From: Pseudarthrobacter defluvii
GTDB taxonomy: Bacteria > Actinomycetota > Actinomycetes > Actinomycetales > Micrococcaceae
Direction: 5' to 3'
Assembly (NCBI RefSeq): GCF_030323865.1
Contig: NZ_CP066362.1
Coordinates: 4,092,001-4,156,000, forward strand
DNA: 64,000 nt
The stretch's first letter is position 1, and each line of letters begins with the position of its first letter. This document shows positions 16,842 to 30,282 of this stretch, one piece after another. Position numbers and translations under genes: made by a program. A model generated the notes under the pieces. It saw nothing but the letters and a program-made list of their open reading frames with translations, searched no databases and was not told the origin of the DNA.

Positions 16842-18523
16842 GGATCGCCGAAACCTCGGACCTGTGGTGGAAGAACGCCGTCATCTACTGCCTTGACGTG
16901 GAGACGTTCTATGACGACGACGGCGACGGCACCGGGGACTTCGCCGGCCTCACCCAGCGGGTGGACTACCTGGCCGCCCTGGGCGTGACCTGCATCTGGC
17001 TGATGCCGTTCTACCCGTCACCCGATCGTGACGACGGCTACGACGTGACGGATTTCTTCAATGTGGACCCCCGGCTCGGCACGTTGGGCGACCTGGTGGA
17101 GTTCATCCGCGCGGCAAAGGACCGGGGGATGCGGGTGATCGCGGACTTCGTGGTGAACCACACCTCCAACCAGCATCCGTGGTTCGTCGAGGCCAGGAAA
17201 TCGACCGACAACCCATACCGCGATTTTTACGTGTGGCGGAAGGACACTCCCCCGGACACCTCCGCCGAGGTGGTGTTCCCCGGGAAGGAAAACTCGCTGT
17301 GGACCAGGGATGATGCCACCGGCGAGTGGTACCTGCACATGTTCGCCAAATACCAGCCGGACCTGAACGTCACCAATCCCAAGGTCCGGGACCAGATCGC
17401 CAAGGCGATGGGCCTGTGGCTCGAGCTGGGCCTGGACGGGTTCCGGCTGGATGCCGTGCCGTTCTTCCTGGAGACCAGGGGCGAGCCCAAGGACCAGTCA
17501 GCCAGGATCAACCCGCACGGCTACCTCAAAGCCCTGCGGAGTTTCCTGAACCGGCGCAATGGCAGCGCGGTGCTGCTGGGCGAGGTGAACCTGTCCTACC
17601 AGGAGCAGCTGGAGTACTTCGGCGGGCCGGAGGGCAACGAGCTGAACATGCAGTTCGATTTCATGTCGATGCAGCACCTCTACCTGTCCCTGGCACGGCA
17701 GGATGCAAGGCCCCTGGCTGAGACGCTCAAGGGCCGCCCACCGATCAACCCGGACAACCAATGGGCCATGTTCGTGCGGAACCATGACGAGCTCACACTG
17801 GACAGGCTCACCGACGGCGAGCGCCGGGAGGTCTTTGCGGCGTTCGGACCGGAGAAGAACATGCAGATCTACGGGCGGGGACTTCGGCGCAGGCTGCCGC
17901 CGATGCTGGACGGGGACCAGGAACGCATGCGGATGGTGTACTCACTGATGTTCTCCCTCCCCGGCACTCCGGTGCTGTTCTACGGCGAGGAGCTCGGCAT
18001 GGGCGAGGACCTCCGGCAGGAGGGCCGCACCGCCGTGCGCACCCCCATGCAGTGGAACGACGAGGAGAACGGCGGCTTCTCCGGTGCCCGGGCGGCGGAC
18101 CTGGTGGCACCCCTGGTGCGCGGGGAGTATGGGCCGGACCGGGTCAACGCCGCGGCGGCCAAGCGGGACCCGGAGTCACTGTTCAACTTCATGGCCACGC
18201 TGATCGCGCGGTACCGCGAAGCAGCGGAACTGGGCTGGGGCAGGTTCGCGGTCATCGACCAGGACCAGCCCGCGGTCTTCGCCCACACGTGCAGTTCCGA
18301 GGGCGGGACGCTGGTGCTGCTGCACAACTTCAGCGAAGACCCCGTGAAGGTCAGCGGAAAGATGGGTGACGGTTCTCCGGATTTCCGGGGCGCCATGCTT
18401 TTGGACCTGTTCGACGGCGGCAATGTTGCCCTGGAGCCCGACGGCGGCTTCACGGTGGAGCTGGGGCGCTACGGCTGCCGCTGGTTCCGCGTGCACCGCA
18501 AAGGTGACCGGCTGGCACCGTAA
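16838..18523 (+). CDS. GH13 alpha-amylase-family enzyme (trehalose-synthase-like)
   Basis: 561 residues. The opening WWKNAVIYCLDVETFYDDDGDG and the SPDRDDGYDV segment are those of the trehalose synthase / oligo-1,6-glucosidase branch of GH13. The conserved regions are DFVVNHTS, GFRLDAVPF with the nucleophile at D205, LLGEVNLS with the acid/base at E249, and VRNHDELTL with the third carboxylate. A C-terminal beta domain follows (AVFAHTCSSEGG, RWFRVHRKG). It could hydrolyse alpha-glucosides or interconvert maltose and trehalose; sequence alone does not separate these. It follows the decayed oxidoreductase with a 4-bp overlap. Confidence 0.85.
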   Translation: MRIAETSDLWWKNAVIYCLDVETFYDDDGDGTGDFAGLTQRVDYLAALGVTCIWLMPFYPSPDRDDGYDVTDFFNVDPRLGTLGDLVEFIRAAKDRGMRVIADFVVNHTSNQHPWFVEARKSTDNPYRDFYVWRKDTPPDTSAEVVFPGKENSLWTRDDATGEWYLHMFAKYQPDLNVTNPKVRDQIAKAMGLWLELGLDGFRLDAVPFFLETRGEPKDQSARINPHGYLKALRSFLNRRNGSAVLLGEVNLSYQEQLEYFGGPEGNELNMQFDFMSMQHLYLSLARQDARPLAETLKGRPPINPDNQWAMFVRNHDELTLDRLTDGERREVFAAFGPEKNMQIYGRGLRRRLPPMLDGDQERMRMVYSLMFSLPGTPVLFYGEELGMGEDLRQEGRTAVRTPMQWNDEENGGFSGARAADLVAPLVRGEYGPDRVNAAAAKRDPESLFNFMATLIARYREAAELGWGRFAVIDQDQPAVFAHTCSSEGGTLVLLHNFSEDPVKVSGKMGDGSPDFRGAMLLDLFDGGNVALEPDGGFTVELGRYGCRWFRVHRKGDRLAP

Positions 18524-18547
18524 CCCGGCCGCCCGGCGTCGTTCTTT

Positions 18548-19813
18548 GTGAAAAAATCAACCATGCACGCCATGCAGCACTCCAGCAAACTCCAGAACGT
18601 CCGTTACGAACTCCGCGGACCCATCCTCCAGGCCGCCAAGAACATGGAGGCCGAGGGGCACCGGATCCTGAAGATGAACCTCGGGGACACCGCGCCGTTC
18701 GGGCTGGAGGCGCCGGAGTCGGTGGTGGTGGACATGATCCACCACCTGCGCGGCGCCCAGGGCTACAGCGACTCGAAGGGCATCTTCACCGCCCGGACAG
18801 CGATTTCGCAGTACTACCAGACCCGTGGGCTGATGAACATCGGCGTCGAGGACATTGTGATCGGCAACGGCGTCAGCGAACTGATCTCCATGTGCCTGCA
18901 GGCGTTCATGGAAAACGGCGACCAGATCCTGGTCCCGGCCCCGGACTACCCCCTCTGGACCGCCGCGGTGACCCTGACCGGCGGCAAGCCCGTGCACTAC
19001 CTCTGCGATGAGGCGGAGAACTGGTGGCCGGACATGGCCGACGTGGAAGCAAAGATCACCAGCCGAACCAAGGGCATCGTGATCATCAACCCGAACAACC
19101 CCACCGGCGCCGTCTACCCCCGCCACATCCTGGAGCAGTTCGCGGCCCTGGCACGGAAGCACAACCTGGTCCTGTTCTCCGACGAGATCTACGAGAAGGT
19201 GCTGTACGAAGACGCCAAGCACATCCACACCGCGGCAGTGGCCGAGGACGTGTGCTGCCTGACCTTCAGCGGCCTGTCCAAGGCCTACCGGATGCCCGGC
19301 TACCGGGCCGGATGGGTGGCCATCACCGGGCCGCTGGCCGCCACCGCCGCCTACCGTGAGGGCCTCGAACTGCTGGCCTCACTGCGCCTGTGCGCCAACG
19401 TCCCGGCCCAGCACGCCATCCAGACCTGCCTGGGCGGATACCAGAGCATTAACGCCCTGGTGCAGCCGGGCGGGCGGCTCCGCGAACAGCGGGACCTTGC
19501 CCACAAGCTCCTCACGGCCATCCCCGGCGTAACCTGCGTTCCGGCCTCAGGCGCCATGTACCTGTTCCCCCGGCTGGACCCGGAGCTCTACCCCATCGAC
19601 AGCGACGAACAGTTTGTCCTGGATTTGCTGAAGGACCAGAAGATCCTGGTCTCCCACGGTTCGGCCTTCAACTGGCCCACACCCGATCACTTCCGCTTCG
19701 TCATCCTGCCGTCGGTGCGGGAGATCGAAGAAGCAGTCCGCCGGATCTCCACTTTCCTGGGCGCCTACCGCAGCCGGGGCGCAGCCTATGAGCTGGAAAC
19801 AGTGGCGGAGTGA
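18548..19813 (+). CDS. Pyridoxal-phosphate aminotransferase (AlaA-like)
   Basis: 421 residues of fold-type I class I/II aminotransferases, closest in style to the alanine aminotransferase AlaA/AlaC. Visible motifs: SSKLQNVRYELRGPI at the start, PDYPLW, NPNNPTGAVY, SDEIYEKV and SGLSKAYRMPGYRAGW, in which the lysine binds the cofactor. Likely reaction is alanine + 2-oxoglutarate to pyruvate + glutamate. The start is uncertain: GTG 18548, ATG 18563 and ATG 18572 are all possible and none has a good ribosome-binding site; relatives begin near the third. It lies 24 bp after the GH13 gene. Confidence 0.88.
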   Translation: MKKSTMHAMQHSSKLQNVRYELRGPILQAAKNMEAEGHRILKMNLGDTAPFGLEAPESVVVDMIHHLRGAQGYSDSKGIFTARTAISQYYQTRGLMNIGVEDIVIGNGVSELISMCLQAFMENGDQILVPAPDYPLWTAAVTLTGGKPVHYLCDEAENWWPDMADVEAKITSRTKGIVIINPNNPTGAVYPRHILEQFAALARKHNLVLFSDEIYEKVLYEDAKHIHTAAVAEDVCCLTFSGLSKAYRMPGYRAGWVAITGPLAATAAYREGLELLASLRLCANVPAQHAIQTCLGGYQSINALVQPGGRLREQRDLAHKLLTAIPGVTCVPASGAMYLFPRLDPELYPIDSDEQFVLDLLKDQKILVSHGSAFNWPTPDHFRFVILPSVREIEEAVRRISTFLGAYRSRGAAYELETVAE

Positions 19814-19917
19814 AGAACTAACCGGCTCCTAACAGCGGGGAAACCGGTACGCAACATTGCGCCGCCACACTGTGAATGCAGGCAAGAGCCGGCACCAGCT
19901 CCAGCCAGGAGGCCCCG

Positions 19918-20154
19918 ATGTTGAAGAAAGCGACCCCGCATGTAACCAGAATCCGCGCACTGGACCAGCTCCACCGCGGTGACGAAATCGAAGCCCGCCT
20001 CTCGGTGGGGCCTTCCTACGACGACGTGGTGATCCGCCGCGGCAGCGTGCAGGAAACTGCTCCGGGGATCGGCGTCGTCTGGATCCTGGACCGGCTCACC
20101 GGCCTCCGCAAGGCGATCAATACGGACGAGTGCAGCGTCTGGCGGGTGGCCTAG
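19918..20154 (+). CDS. Small conserved protein of unknown function
   Basis: 78 residues starting at an ATG preceded by AGGAGG (5 bases away), a strong translation signal. The protein is soluble, mixed charge and probably beta-rich (EIEARLSVGPSYDDVVIRRGSV, GVVWILD). I do not recognise a family. It is single, 104 bp after the aminotransferase and converging on the DUF1932 gene. Confidence 0.7.
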   Translation: MLKKATPHVTRIRALDQLHRGDEIEARLSVGPSYDDVVIRRGSVQETAPGIGVVWILDRLTGLRKAINTDECSVWRVA

Positions 20155-20183
20155 GACTTTCGGGCGGTGGGCGGCGGACGTAG

Positions 20184-22476
<2,293 letters not shown>

Positions 22477-22600
22477 CTAACAAAATTGTATGGGATGTAT
22501 TGACCAAAGTTCCAGAGCGTGATTTTCTGGCAGTGTCCGCCGGAACGGACCGACCATGGGCCGCCCGGCACCCTGCCCGCCGAGGATCGCGAGACTGGAA

Positions 22601-23698
22601 ATGCCCGGATCAGTGGGGATCCCCTGCCTCCTCATGCGGGGAGGAACATCCAAGGGAGCGTTCTTCCTGGCCTCGGACCTGCCTGCGGACCCGGGTGAAC
22701 GCGACGACCTGCTGCTGCGGATCATGGGCACACCCGACCCCCGGCAAGTTGACGGGCTTGGCGGCGCACACCCCCTGACCAGCAAGGTGGCTGTCATCTC
22801 CCCATCGGCCGAGGCCGCAGCGGATGTGGACTATCTTTTCCTCCAGGTGGGGGTGGACACGGCATTTGTGACTGACCGCCAGAACTGCGGAAACATCCTT
22901 GCGGCGGTGGGGCCTTTCGCCGTCGAACGGGGACTCGTGGGGGCCTCCGAAACGCAGACGGATGTGCGGATCCGGATGGTGAACACCGGAAGCCTGGCCA
23001 CGGCGCGGTTCGCCACCCCAGGCGGCGTGGTGGATTACGACGGCGGCCCGGAGGCAGGCGGTGCAGTGGCAATCGACGGCGTTCCGGGCAGGGCGGCGCC
23101 CATCAGGCTCAACTTCGAGGGCACGGCGGGGTCATCGACCGGGGCCCTCTTTCCCTCAGGCCAAGTGTGTGACCGCGTTGACGGCGTTGACATCACCTGC
23201 GTTGACAACGGAATGCCAACCGTCCTGATGCGGGCTGCCGACCTGGGCACCACCGGCTACGAGGACCCCGCAGACCTTGAGGCAGACGAAGGCCTGGCGG
23301 CCCGTCTTGCCGGGCTCCGCCTGGCAGCGGCGGAATTGATGGGCATGGGTGACGTCAGCGGGGCCACCGTACCCAAACTGGTGCTGCTGGCGCCGCCGCG
23401 GGCCGGCGGTTCCATCGCCACCCGCAGTTTCCTTCCGGTCCGGGTGCACACCTCCATCGGTGTGCTGGGCGCACTCACCGTGGCCGCAGGGATCATGGCA
23501 GAAGGATCCGTGGGCCACGACCTTGCCACGCTTCCCCCGCCGGGAGAAGCGTTCCGGGTGGAACACCCCACAGGTCACTTTGACGTGGAAGTGGCCATGC
23601 ACCCTACCGCGGAGGGTTACACGGTGACCAGGTCCACGGCACTCCGGACGGCACGGAAGATCTTCGACGGACGCGTCTTCCCGCGCCCCCGTCGCTAA
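22601..23698 (+). CDS. 4-oxalomesaconate tautomerase / PrpF-family isomerase (GalD-like)
   Basis: 365 residues. The start GIPCLLMRGGTSKGAFF and the motif DRQNCGNI are hallmarks of the PrpF family, which includes GalD (4-oxalomesaconate tautomerase) and LigU. It would shift a double bond in a ring-cleavage product. I chose the ATG at 22601 because family members begin within ten residues of PCLLMRGG; the ATG at 22556 adds 15 residues with no counterpart. It heads a plus-strand run with the dioxygenase (27 bp downstream) and the aldehyde dehydrogenase. Aconitate isomerase activity is an alternative, but the setting favours 4-oxalomesaconate or an analogue. Confidence 0.82.
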   Translation: MPGSVGIPCLLMRGGTSKGAFFLASDLPADPGERDDLLLRIMGTPDPRQVDGLGGAHPLTSKVAVISPSAEAAADVDYLFLQVGVDTAFVTDRQNCGNILAAVGPFAVERGLVGASETQTDVRIRMVNTGSLATARFATPGGVVDYDGGPEAGGAVAIDGVPGRAAPIRLNFEGTAGSSTGALFPSGQVCDRVDGVDITCVDNGMPTVLMRAADLGTTGYEDPADLEADEGLAARLAGLRLAAAELMGMGDVSGATVPKLVLLAPPRAGGSIATRSFLPVRVHTSIGVLGALTVAAGIMAEGSVGHDLATLPPPGEAFRVEHPTGHFDVEVAMHPTAEGYTVTRSTALRTARKIFDGRVFPRPRR

Positions 23699-23724
23699 AC
23701 AGGAACAAGAGAGAGGACAGTTCC

Positions 23725-24690
23725 ATGACCGGGTATACCTCGTTCGACGTCGCCCACCTGGGGAACGTGGAACTGCTGACCCCTGTCTTCGAGGAAAGCC
23801 TCTGGTTCTTCCGGGATCTCCTCGCCATGCGGGTGGTGGCCGAGTCCAGCAGCGCAGGCAGGAGGTGCGCTTACCTGCGGACCTGGGACGAATACCAGCT
23901 CTACACCCTGAAGCTCACGGAGTCAGCGGACGCCGGCGTCGGGCGCACCAGCTTCCGGACCACCAGCCAGGAGGCGCTGGAACGCAGGGTCGCCGCCATT
24001 GAAGCCGCGGGCCTGGGCATCGGCTGGGAGGACGGCGGGGTGGGAACAGGCCGCACCTATGCCTTCCGGGATCCGGACGGGCACGACATGGGCATCTACT
24101 ACGAGACCGAACGGTACGTGGCAACGGACGACAAGCCCGCGCTGAAGAACCAGGCTTCGGCCTTCCCGGGCCGCGGGGTCAACGCGCGCCGGCTGGACCA
24201 CATCAATTTCCTGGCCAAGGACGTGGGGGCAAACGGGGAATTTGTGGCCGACGTCCTGCGGGGGCGGGAGAGCGAGCGCATCCGGCTCGACGACGGCGGA
24301 TACGCCGCCTGGTGGTTCCACTTCAACAACAAGTCCTACGACATCGTGTACTCCGACGACTGGCTGAAGCACGGCAACAGGCTGCACCACGTAGCATTCG
24401 CCCCCGATACCCGCGAGGACATCCTGAAGGCCGCGGACATCTTCCTTGAAAACGGCATCCACATCGAATCAGGGCCGCACAAGCACGCCATCAACCAGAC
24501 ATTCTTCCTCTACGTCTGGGAACCCGGCGGCAACCGTATTGAACTGGCCAATGCCGGGGCACGCCTGCTGCTGGACCCGGATTCGCCGGTGGTGGAGTGG
24601 AGCCAGGAGGAACGCAGGAAGGGCCAGGCCTGGGGCATGAAGACCATCGAGACGTTCCACACGCACGGAACGCCGAACGTCCGTCAGTGA
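23725..24690 (+). CDS. Type I extradiol (catechol 2,3-dioxygenase-type) dioxygenase
   Basis: 321 residues made of two VOC modules. In the second, the Fe(II) ligands are the histidines of RLDHINFLA and RLHHVAFAP and the glutamate of NRIELANAG. The C-terminal tail (DPDSPVVEWSQEERRKGQAWG) resembles homoprotocatechuate 2,3-dioxygenase. It should cleave a catecholic acid next to the diol (meta cleavage), giving a semialdehyde or dicarboxylate. Its neighbours, a GalD-like tautomerase and an aldehyde dehydrogenase, supply the expected next steps. The known gallate and 3-O-methylgallate dioxygenases are type II (LigB-like), so a VOC enzyme in this place is unusual. RBS GAGAGAGGA. Confidence 0.85.
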   Translation: MTGYTSFDVAHLGNVELLTPVFEESLWFFRDLLAMRVVAESSSAGRRCAYLRTWDEYQLYTLKLTESADAGVGRTSFRTTSQEALERRVAAIEAAGLGIGWEDGGVGTGRTYAFRDPDGHDMGIYYETERYVATDDKPALKNQASAFPGRGVNARRLDHINFLAKDVGANGEFVADVLRGRESERIRLDDGGYAAWWFHFNNKSYDIVYSDDWLKHGNRLHHVAFAPDTREDILKAADIFLENGIHIESGPHKHAINQTFFLYVWEPGGNRIELANAGARLLLDPDSPVVEWSQEERRKGQAWGMKTIETFHTHGTPNVRQ

Positions 24691-24736
24691 GAAAATTAAG
24701 GGATCCCCGCAGTAGCGCACAGAGAGGTGCAAGATC

Positions 24737-26227
24737 ATGACCAACACAGTGGATACTTCCGCTCCGGTGACCACCGGCCTCTTCATCGGAGGCACCGAGC
24801 GCCAGGCCGCCGCCACCATGGAAATTGCCGATCCGGGCAAGCCTGGAGTCGTCGTGGGTCATGCCGCAGCAGCCAGCGCGGCCGACGTCGAGGACGCCAT
24901 CGCCGCGGCAAAAGCCGCCTATCCGGGATGGGCCGCACTGAGCCCGCAGGAGCGCGCCGACCAAATGCGGCAGGCACTGGAAGGCATCGCGGACTTCCGC
25001 GACGAGGACGCTGCCATCCTGTCGCAGGAGAACGGCAAGATCCGCATGGAAGCGTGGGTTGACTCCCTGGTGTTCGAGATCCGGTGGAACCTGGCATTGG
25101 AGCTGGCCCCGGAAGTGAATGCCACCACGGTGCTGCCGCCTGCCCCGGGAATCCCCGTATCCACATCGATCGCCTTCCAGCCGCTCGGCGTGGTGACGGT
25201 CATCGTGCCGTTCAACTGGCCCATAGCCATCCTGGCGGCCTCGCTGCCGCACGCGCTGCTGGCAGGAAACACGGCAATTGTTAAGCCGCCGCCCACGGCG
25301 CCGCTGGCAACAACCCGGGTGGTCCAAAGGATTGCCGCGAAGCTGCCGCCGGGGGTGTTGAACGTGGTCACCGGCAAAGACGCGGACATGGCTTCGCTGA
25401 TCAACAGCCCCGATATCGCCAAGGTTTGCTTCACGGGAAGCGTGGGCGGCGGCAAGCGCATCATGGAGATGGCCGCGAAGTCGCTGACCCGGGTGACGCT
25501 TGAACTCGGCGGAAACGATGCGGCCGTGATCCTCGCGGACGCAGTGCTTGATGACATGCACCTGGACCGGCTCTACGCTGCCATCTTCGACACCACCGGC
25601 CAGATCTGCATGAACGCAAAAAGGATCTACATCCACCGATCGCGCCTGGACGAAGTGGTGGCCGGGCTGGCGCAGCGGCTTGAAAAAGCGGTAATCGGCT
25701 ACGGTCTCGATGAGGGGACCACCATGGGTCCGCTGCACTCACCGGTACAGAAGGCATTCGTGGCCGAACTTATCGAGGAAGCCAAGGAATCGGGTGCTGA
25801 TGTGAGGGAATTCGGGACCCTTCCCACGGACCCGGACCTCCAGGGCGGGAACTTCCTGCGCCCCGCACTGGTCATCGATCCGGACCCCTCGCTGCGCGTC
25901 GTCACCCAGGAACAGTTCGGGCCCGTCATTCCCCTGATCCCCTTCGACACCGAGGAAGAGGCAGTGCAGGCGGCAAACGGAACATGGGCCGGGCTGTGCG
26001 GCTCCGTCTGGACCGCTGATCCCGCCGCCGCCGAGCGGGTCGGCGGGAAACTGGTCTGCGGCTATGTCTGGGTGAATGACCACGGCGCCACGCGGCTGGA
26101 CCTGCGGGCCCCGTTCGGCGGCATGAAGCAGTCCGGCATGGGCAGGGAGCAGGGCATCGAGGGGGTCCGGGCTTTCCAGGACACCCGCGCCATTGCCCAC
26201 CTGGAACCTGAGGCGGCGGAAGGCTAG
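24737..26227 (+). CDS. NAD(P)-dependent aldehyde dehydrogenase
   Basis: 496 residues of the ALDH superfamily. The catalytic cysteine is in TGQICMNAKR and the general-base glutamate in TLELGGNDAAV; the cofactor-binding PFNWPIAI and FTGSVGGGKR are present. Two roles fit the context: oxidation of a semialdehyde made by the dioxygenase 46 bp upstream, or oxidation of vanillin- or syringaldehyde-type compounds to the acids that the LigM-like enzymes demethylate. Sequence does not decide. It is the last gene before the palindrome at 26270. Confidence 0.88.
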   Translation: MTNTVDTSAPVTTGLFIGGTERQAAATMEIADPGKPGVVVGHAAAASAADVEDAIAAAKAAYPGWAALSPQERADQMRQALEGIADFRDEDAAILSQENGKIRMEAWVDSLVFEIRWNLALELAPEVNATTVLPPAPGIPVSTSIAFQPLGVVTVIVPFNWPIAILAASLPHALLAGNTAIVKPPPTAPLATTRVVQRIAAKLPPGVLNVVTGKDADMASLINSPDIAKVCFTGSVGGGKRIMEMAAKSLTRVTLELGGNDAAVILADAVLDDMHLDRLYAAIFDTTGQICMNAKRIYIHRSRLDEVVAGLAQRLEKAVIGYGLDEGTTMGPLHSPVQKAFVAELIEEAKESGADVREFGTLPTDPDLQGGNFLRPALVIDPDPSLRVVTQEQFGPVIPLIPFDTEEEAVQAANGTWAGLCGSVWTADPAAAERVGGKLVCGYVWVNDHGATRLDLRAPFGGMKQSGMGREQGIEGVRAFQDTRAIAHLEPEAAEG

Positions 26228-26269
26228 GCGCGCGGTCGGCAGAAGGGCCAAGGTTTTCTAGATAACTAT

Positions 26270-26299
26270 CGACATTACCTATGGACATAGGTAATGTCG
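26270..26299. promoter_or_regulatory. Perfect 30-bp palindromic operator (probable PadR site)
   Basis: CGACATTACCTATG, a 2-bp centre and the exact reverse complement: 14-2-14 with no mismatch. It contains ACAT and ATGT half-sites of the kind bound by PadR regulators. It sits 42 bp after the aldehyde dehydrogenase stop and 41 bp before the MetF-like start, and a padR gene ends the downstream run. No other palindrome of this quality lies in the cluster. Confidence 0.65.
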
Positions 26300-26301
26300 G
26301 A

Positions 26302-26325
26302 GGCGGGTGCACCGCTGCACCCGCC
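26302..26325 (+). promoter_or_regulatory. Perfect hairpin in the 5' leader of the MetF-like gene
   Basis: GGCGGGTGCA, loop CCGC, TGCACCCGCC: a 10-bp stem just before the ribosome-binding sequence AAAGGA and 15 bp before the ATG. It has no T tract, so it is more likely an mRNA-stabilising or translation-control element than a terminator. It abuts the palindrome at 26270-26299. Confidence 0.5.
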
Positions 26326-26339
26326 GAAAGGATGACCTG

Positions 26340-27236
26340 ATGGCGACTCGAATCGTGCCCGCCCCCAACCGGGCAGCCTCACTGGAACTCATCAAGGATT
26401 TCTCGCTGGAAATGACCGGCAAGGACATCCCCGCCCTCGTCGCAGCAAAAGACAAAATTCCGCCTCACTCCCGCATCAACGTCACCTTCCTTGGCAACGA
26501 GGACCTGGAGATGCGGGTGGCCGCGGCAAAGGCGGTCCGGGACCTGGGATTCATCCCGGTGCCGCACATTTCAGCGCGCCGGCTGGCATCAAGGGGTGAA
26601 CTCGAAAAATTCCTCCAGCGCCTCCAGGAGGCGGGTGCCGCCGAGCACGTGTTCGTGGTGGGCGGCGACCCTGCCGAACCTGAGGGCCCGTACGCGGACT
26701 CGCTGGCGCTGGTCAACACCGGGATCCTGCAGGAGTTCGGCGTCCGGGAGGTGGGAATCGGCGGCTACCCCGAGGGCCATCCCGACATCCCCAATGAGAC
26801 ACTTTGGCGGGCGCTGGAAGACAAAACAGCGGCCCTCGCCGCCCAGAACATCGACGCCTTCATCATTACGCAGTTTGCCTTCGACACCGCGCCGGTTGCC
26901 GGGTGGATCAAGGAGGTCCGGGCCAGGGGCATCAAGGCGCCCATCCGGGTGGGAACACCCGGACCGGCGGGGATCAAGCGCCTCCTCGGCTTTGCGCGCC
27001 GGTTCGGAGTGGGAGCCAACGCGATGATCGTCAAGAAATACGGCTTCTCACTGACCAACCTGATGGGAGACGCCGGGCCGGACAGGTTCGTCAACGATCT
27101 GGCCGCCGTCCTGGCCGGGGACGCACCCGGGCAGGACCAGCACCTGCACCCCCAGGTGGGACTGCACTTCTACACCTTCGGCGGCCTGCTGGCGACGGCG
27201 GACTGGGTCCGGCACTTCATGGCCGAAGCGGGCTAG
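26340..27236 (+). CDS. metF: Methylenetetrahydrofolate reductase-family protein
   Basis: 298 residues, a TIM barrel of the MetF family (VTFLGNEDLEMRVAAAKAVRDLG, HVFVVGGDPAEPEGPY, VGIGGYPEGHP, ITQFAFDTAPVAGWI). In this cluster it would run in the oxidative direction, turning 5-methyl-tetrahydrofolate from the O-demethylases into 5,10-methylene-tetrahydrofolate. In Sphingobium SYK-6 a metF gene is likewise next to ligM. It is somewhat divergent from biosynthetic MetF, consistent with a catabolic specialist. It starts at ATG 26340 after AAAGGA; purU follows after 12 bp. Confidence 0.85.
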   Translation: MATRIVPAPNRAASLELIKDFSLEMTGKDIPALVAAKDKIPPHSRINVTFLGNEDLEMRVAAAKAVRDLGFIPVPHISARRLASRGELEKFLQRLQEAGAAEHVFVVGGDPAEPEGPYADSLALVNTGILQEFGVREVGIGGYPEGHPDIPNETLWRALEDKTAALAAQNIDAFIITQFAFDTAPVAGWIKEVRARGIKAPIRVGTPGPAGIKRLLGFARRFGVGANAMIVKKYGFSLTNLMGDAGPDRFVNDLAAVLAGDAPGQDQHLHPQVGLHFYTFGGLLATADWVRHFMAEAG

Positions 27237-27248
27237 GGACGGCAACCA

Positions 27249-29572
<2,324 letters not shown>

Positions 29573-29585
29573 GCTGGGGACCCTG

Positions 29586-29617
29586 AAGTGCGGGGGCGCA
29601 GCCGCCCCCGCACTTTC
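29586..29617 (+). terminator. Hairpin terminator between ligM copy 2 and padR
   Basis: 13-bp perfect stem AAGTGCGGGGGCG (29586-29598 with 29603-29615), 4-nt loop, followed by TT. It lies 14 bp after the ligM stop and 25 bp before the padR start, so it may end the operon fully or reduce read-through into padR. Confidence 0.65.
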
Positions 29618-29641
29618 CTTGAGCCCTTGGAGGAGCACCGC

Positions 29642-30262
29642 ATGAGCCTTCGGTACGCGCTGCTGGCCCTGCTGCGCGTGGGCCCGCTGTCCGGCTATGA
29701 ACTGCAGAAGCAGTTCTCCATGTCCGTGGGCCACGTATGGCACGCCCCCGACTCCCAGATCTACCCTGAGCTGCGCAAGATGGAAGCAGAGAAGCTCATC
29801 GAGGGCGAGGAGCAGCCCAGGGGCCAGCGCGCCACCCGACGGGTCTACCACGTGACGGAAGCCGGGAACCAGGCCTTCCTCGACTGGATGCAGACCCCGC
29901 TGGAGTACGCCCGGGTCCGCGACCCCGCGCACCTGCGGGCCGCCTACCTTGAGGCGGCATCACCGGAGACGGCCCGGGCGTTCTTCCGCCGGCACCAGGA
30001 ACAGTGGGAGGCCGAGCTTGCCCAATGGGAGGGTGAACTCCAGCGCATCGCCCAGGTGGACAACCCAATGCTGGTGCGCCGCCTGGCCGTGACGGACCCG
30101 GCCGACCACGAACGGACCATCGCCTTCAAGCGGTTCACCTACGAGGGCCTGGTGGACCGGGCCCACGGGGAAATCGCGTGGGCCCGGCGCGGGCTTGAGC
30201 TCATCGACAGCCTGGAATCCCCGGAACGCGCCAAGCCGCTGCCCAGCGCGTCCCGGGCCTGA
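29642..30262 (+). CDS. PadR-family transcriptional regulator
   Basis: 206 residues from ATG 29642 after GGAGGAG. The N-terminal winged HTH (residues 1-80: LRYALLALLRVGPLSGYELQKQF, then DSQIYPELRKME and TRRVYHVTEAG) is the PadR fold, and a C-terminal helical Vir-type dimerisation domain follows (AYLEAASPETARAFFRRHQEQWEAEL). PadR proteins commonly repress phenolic-acid genes and are released by the phenolic substrate. It is the probable ligand-controlled repressor of the O-demethylase cluster through the palindrome at 26270. Confidence 0.88.
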   Translation: MSLRYALLALLRVGPLSGYELQKQFSMSVGHVWHAPDSQIYPELRKMEAEKLIEGEEQPRGQRATRRVYHVTEAGNQAFLDWMQTPLEYARVRDPAHLRAAYLEAASPETARAFFRRHQEQWEAELAQWEGELQRIAQVDNPMLVRRLAVTDPADHERTIAFKRFTYEGLVDRAHGEIAWARRGLELIDSLESPERAKPLPSASRA

Positions 30263-30282
30263 TCGGCCTTGATCTGCCCTGA

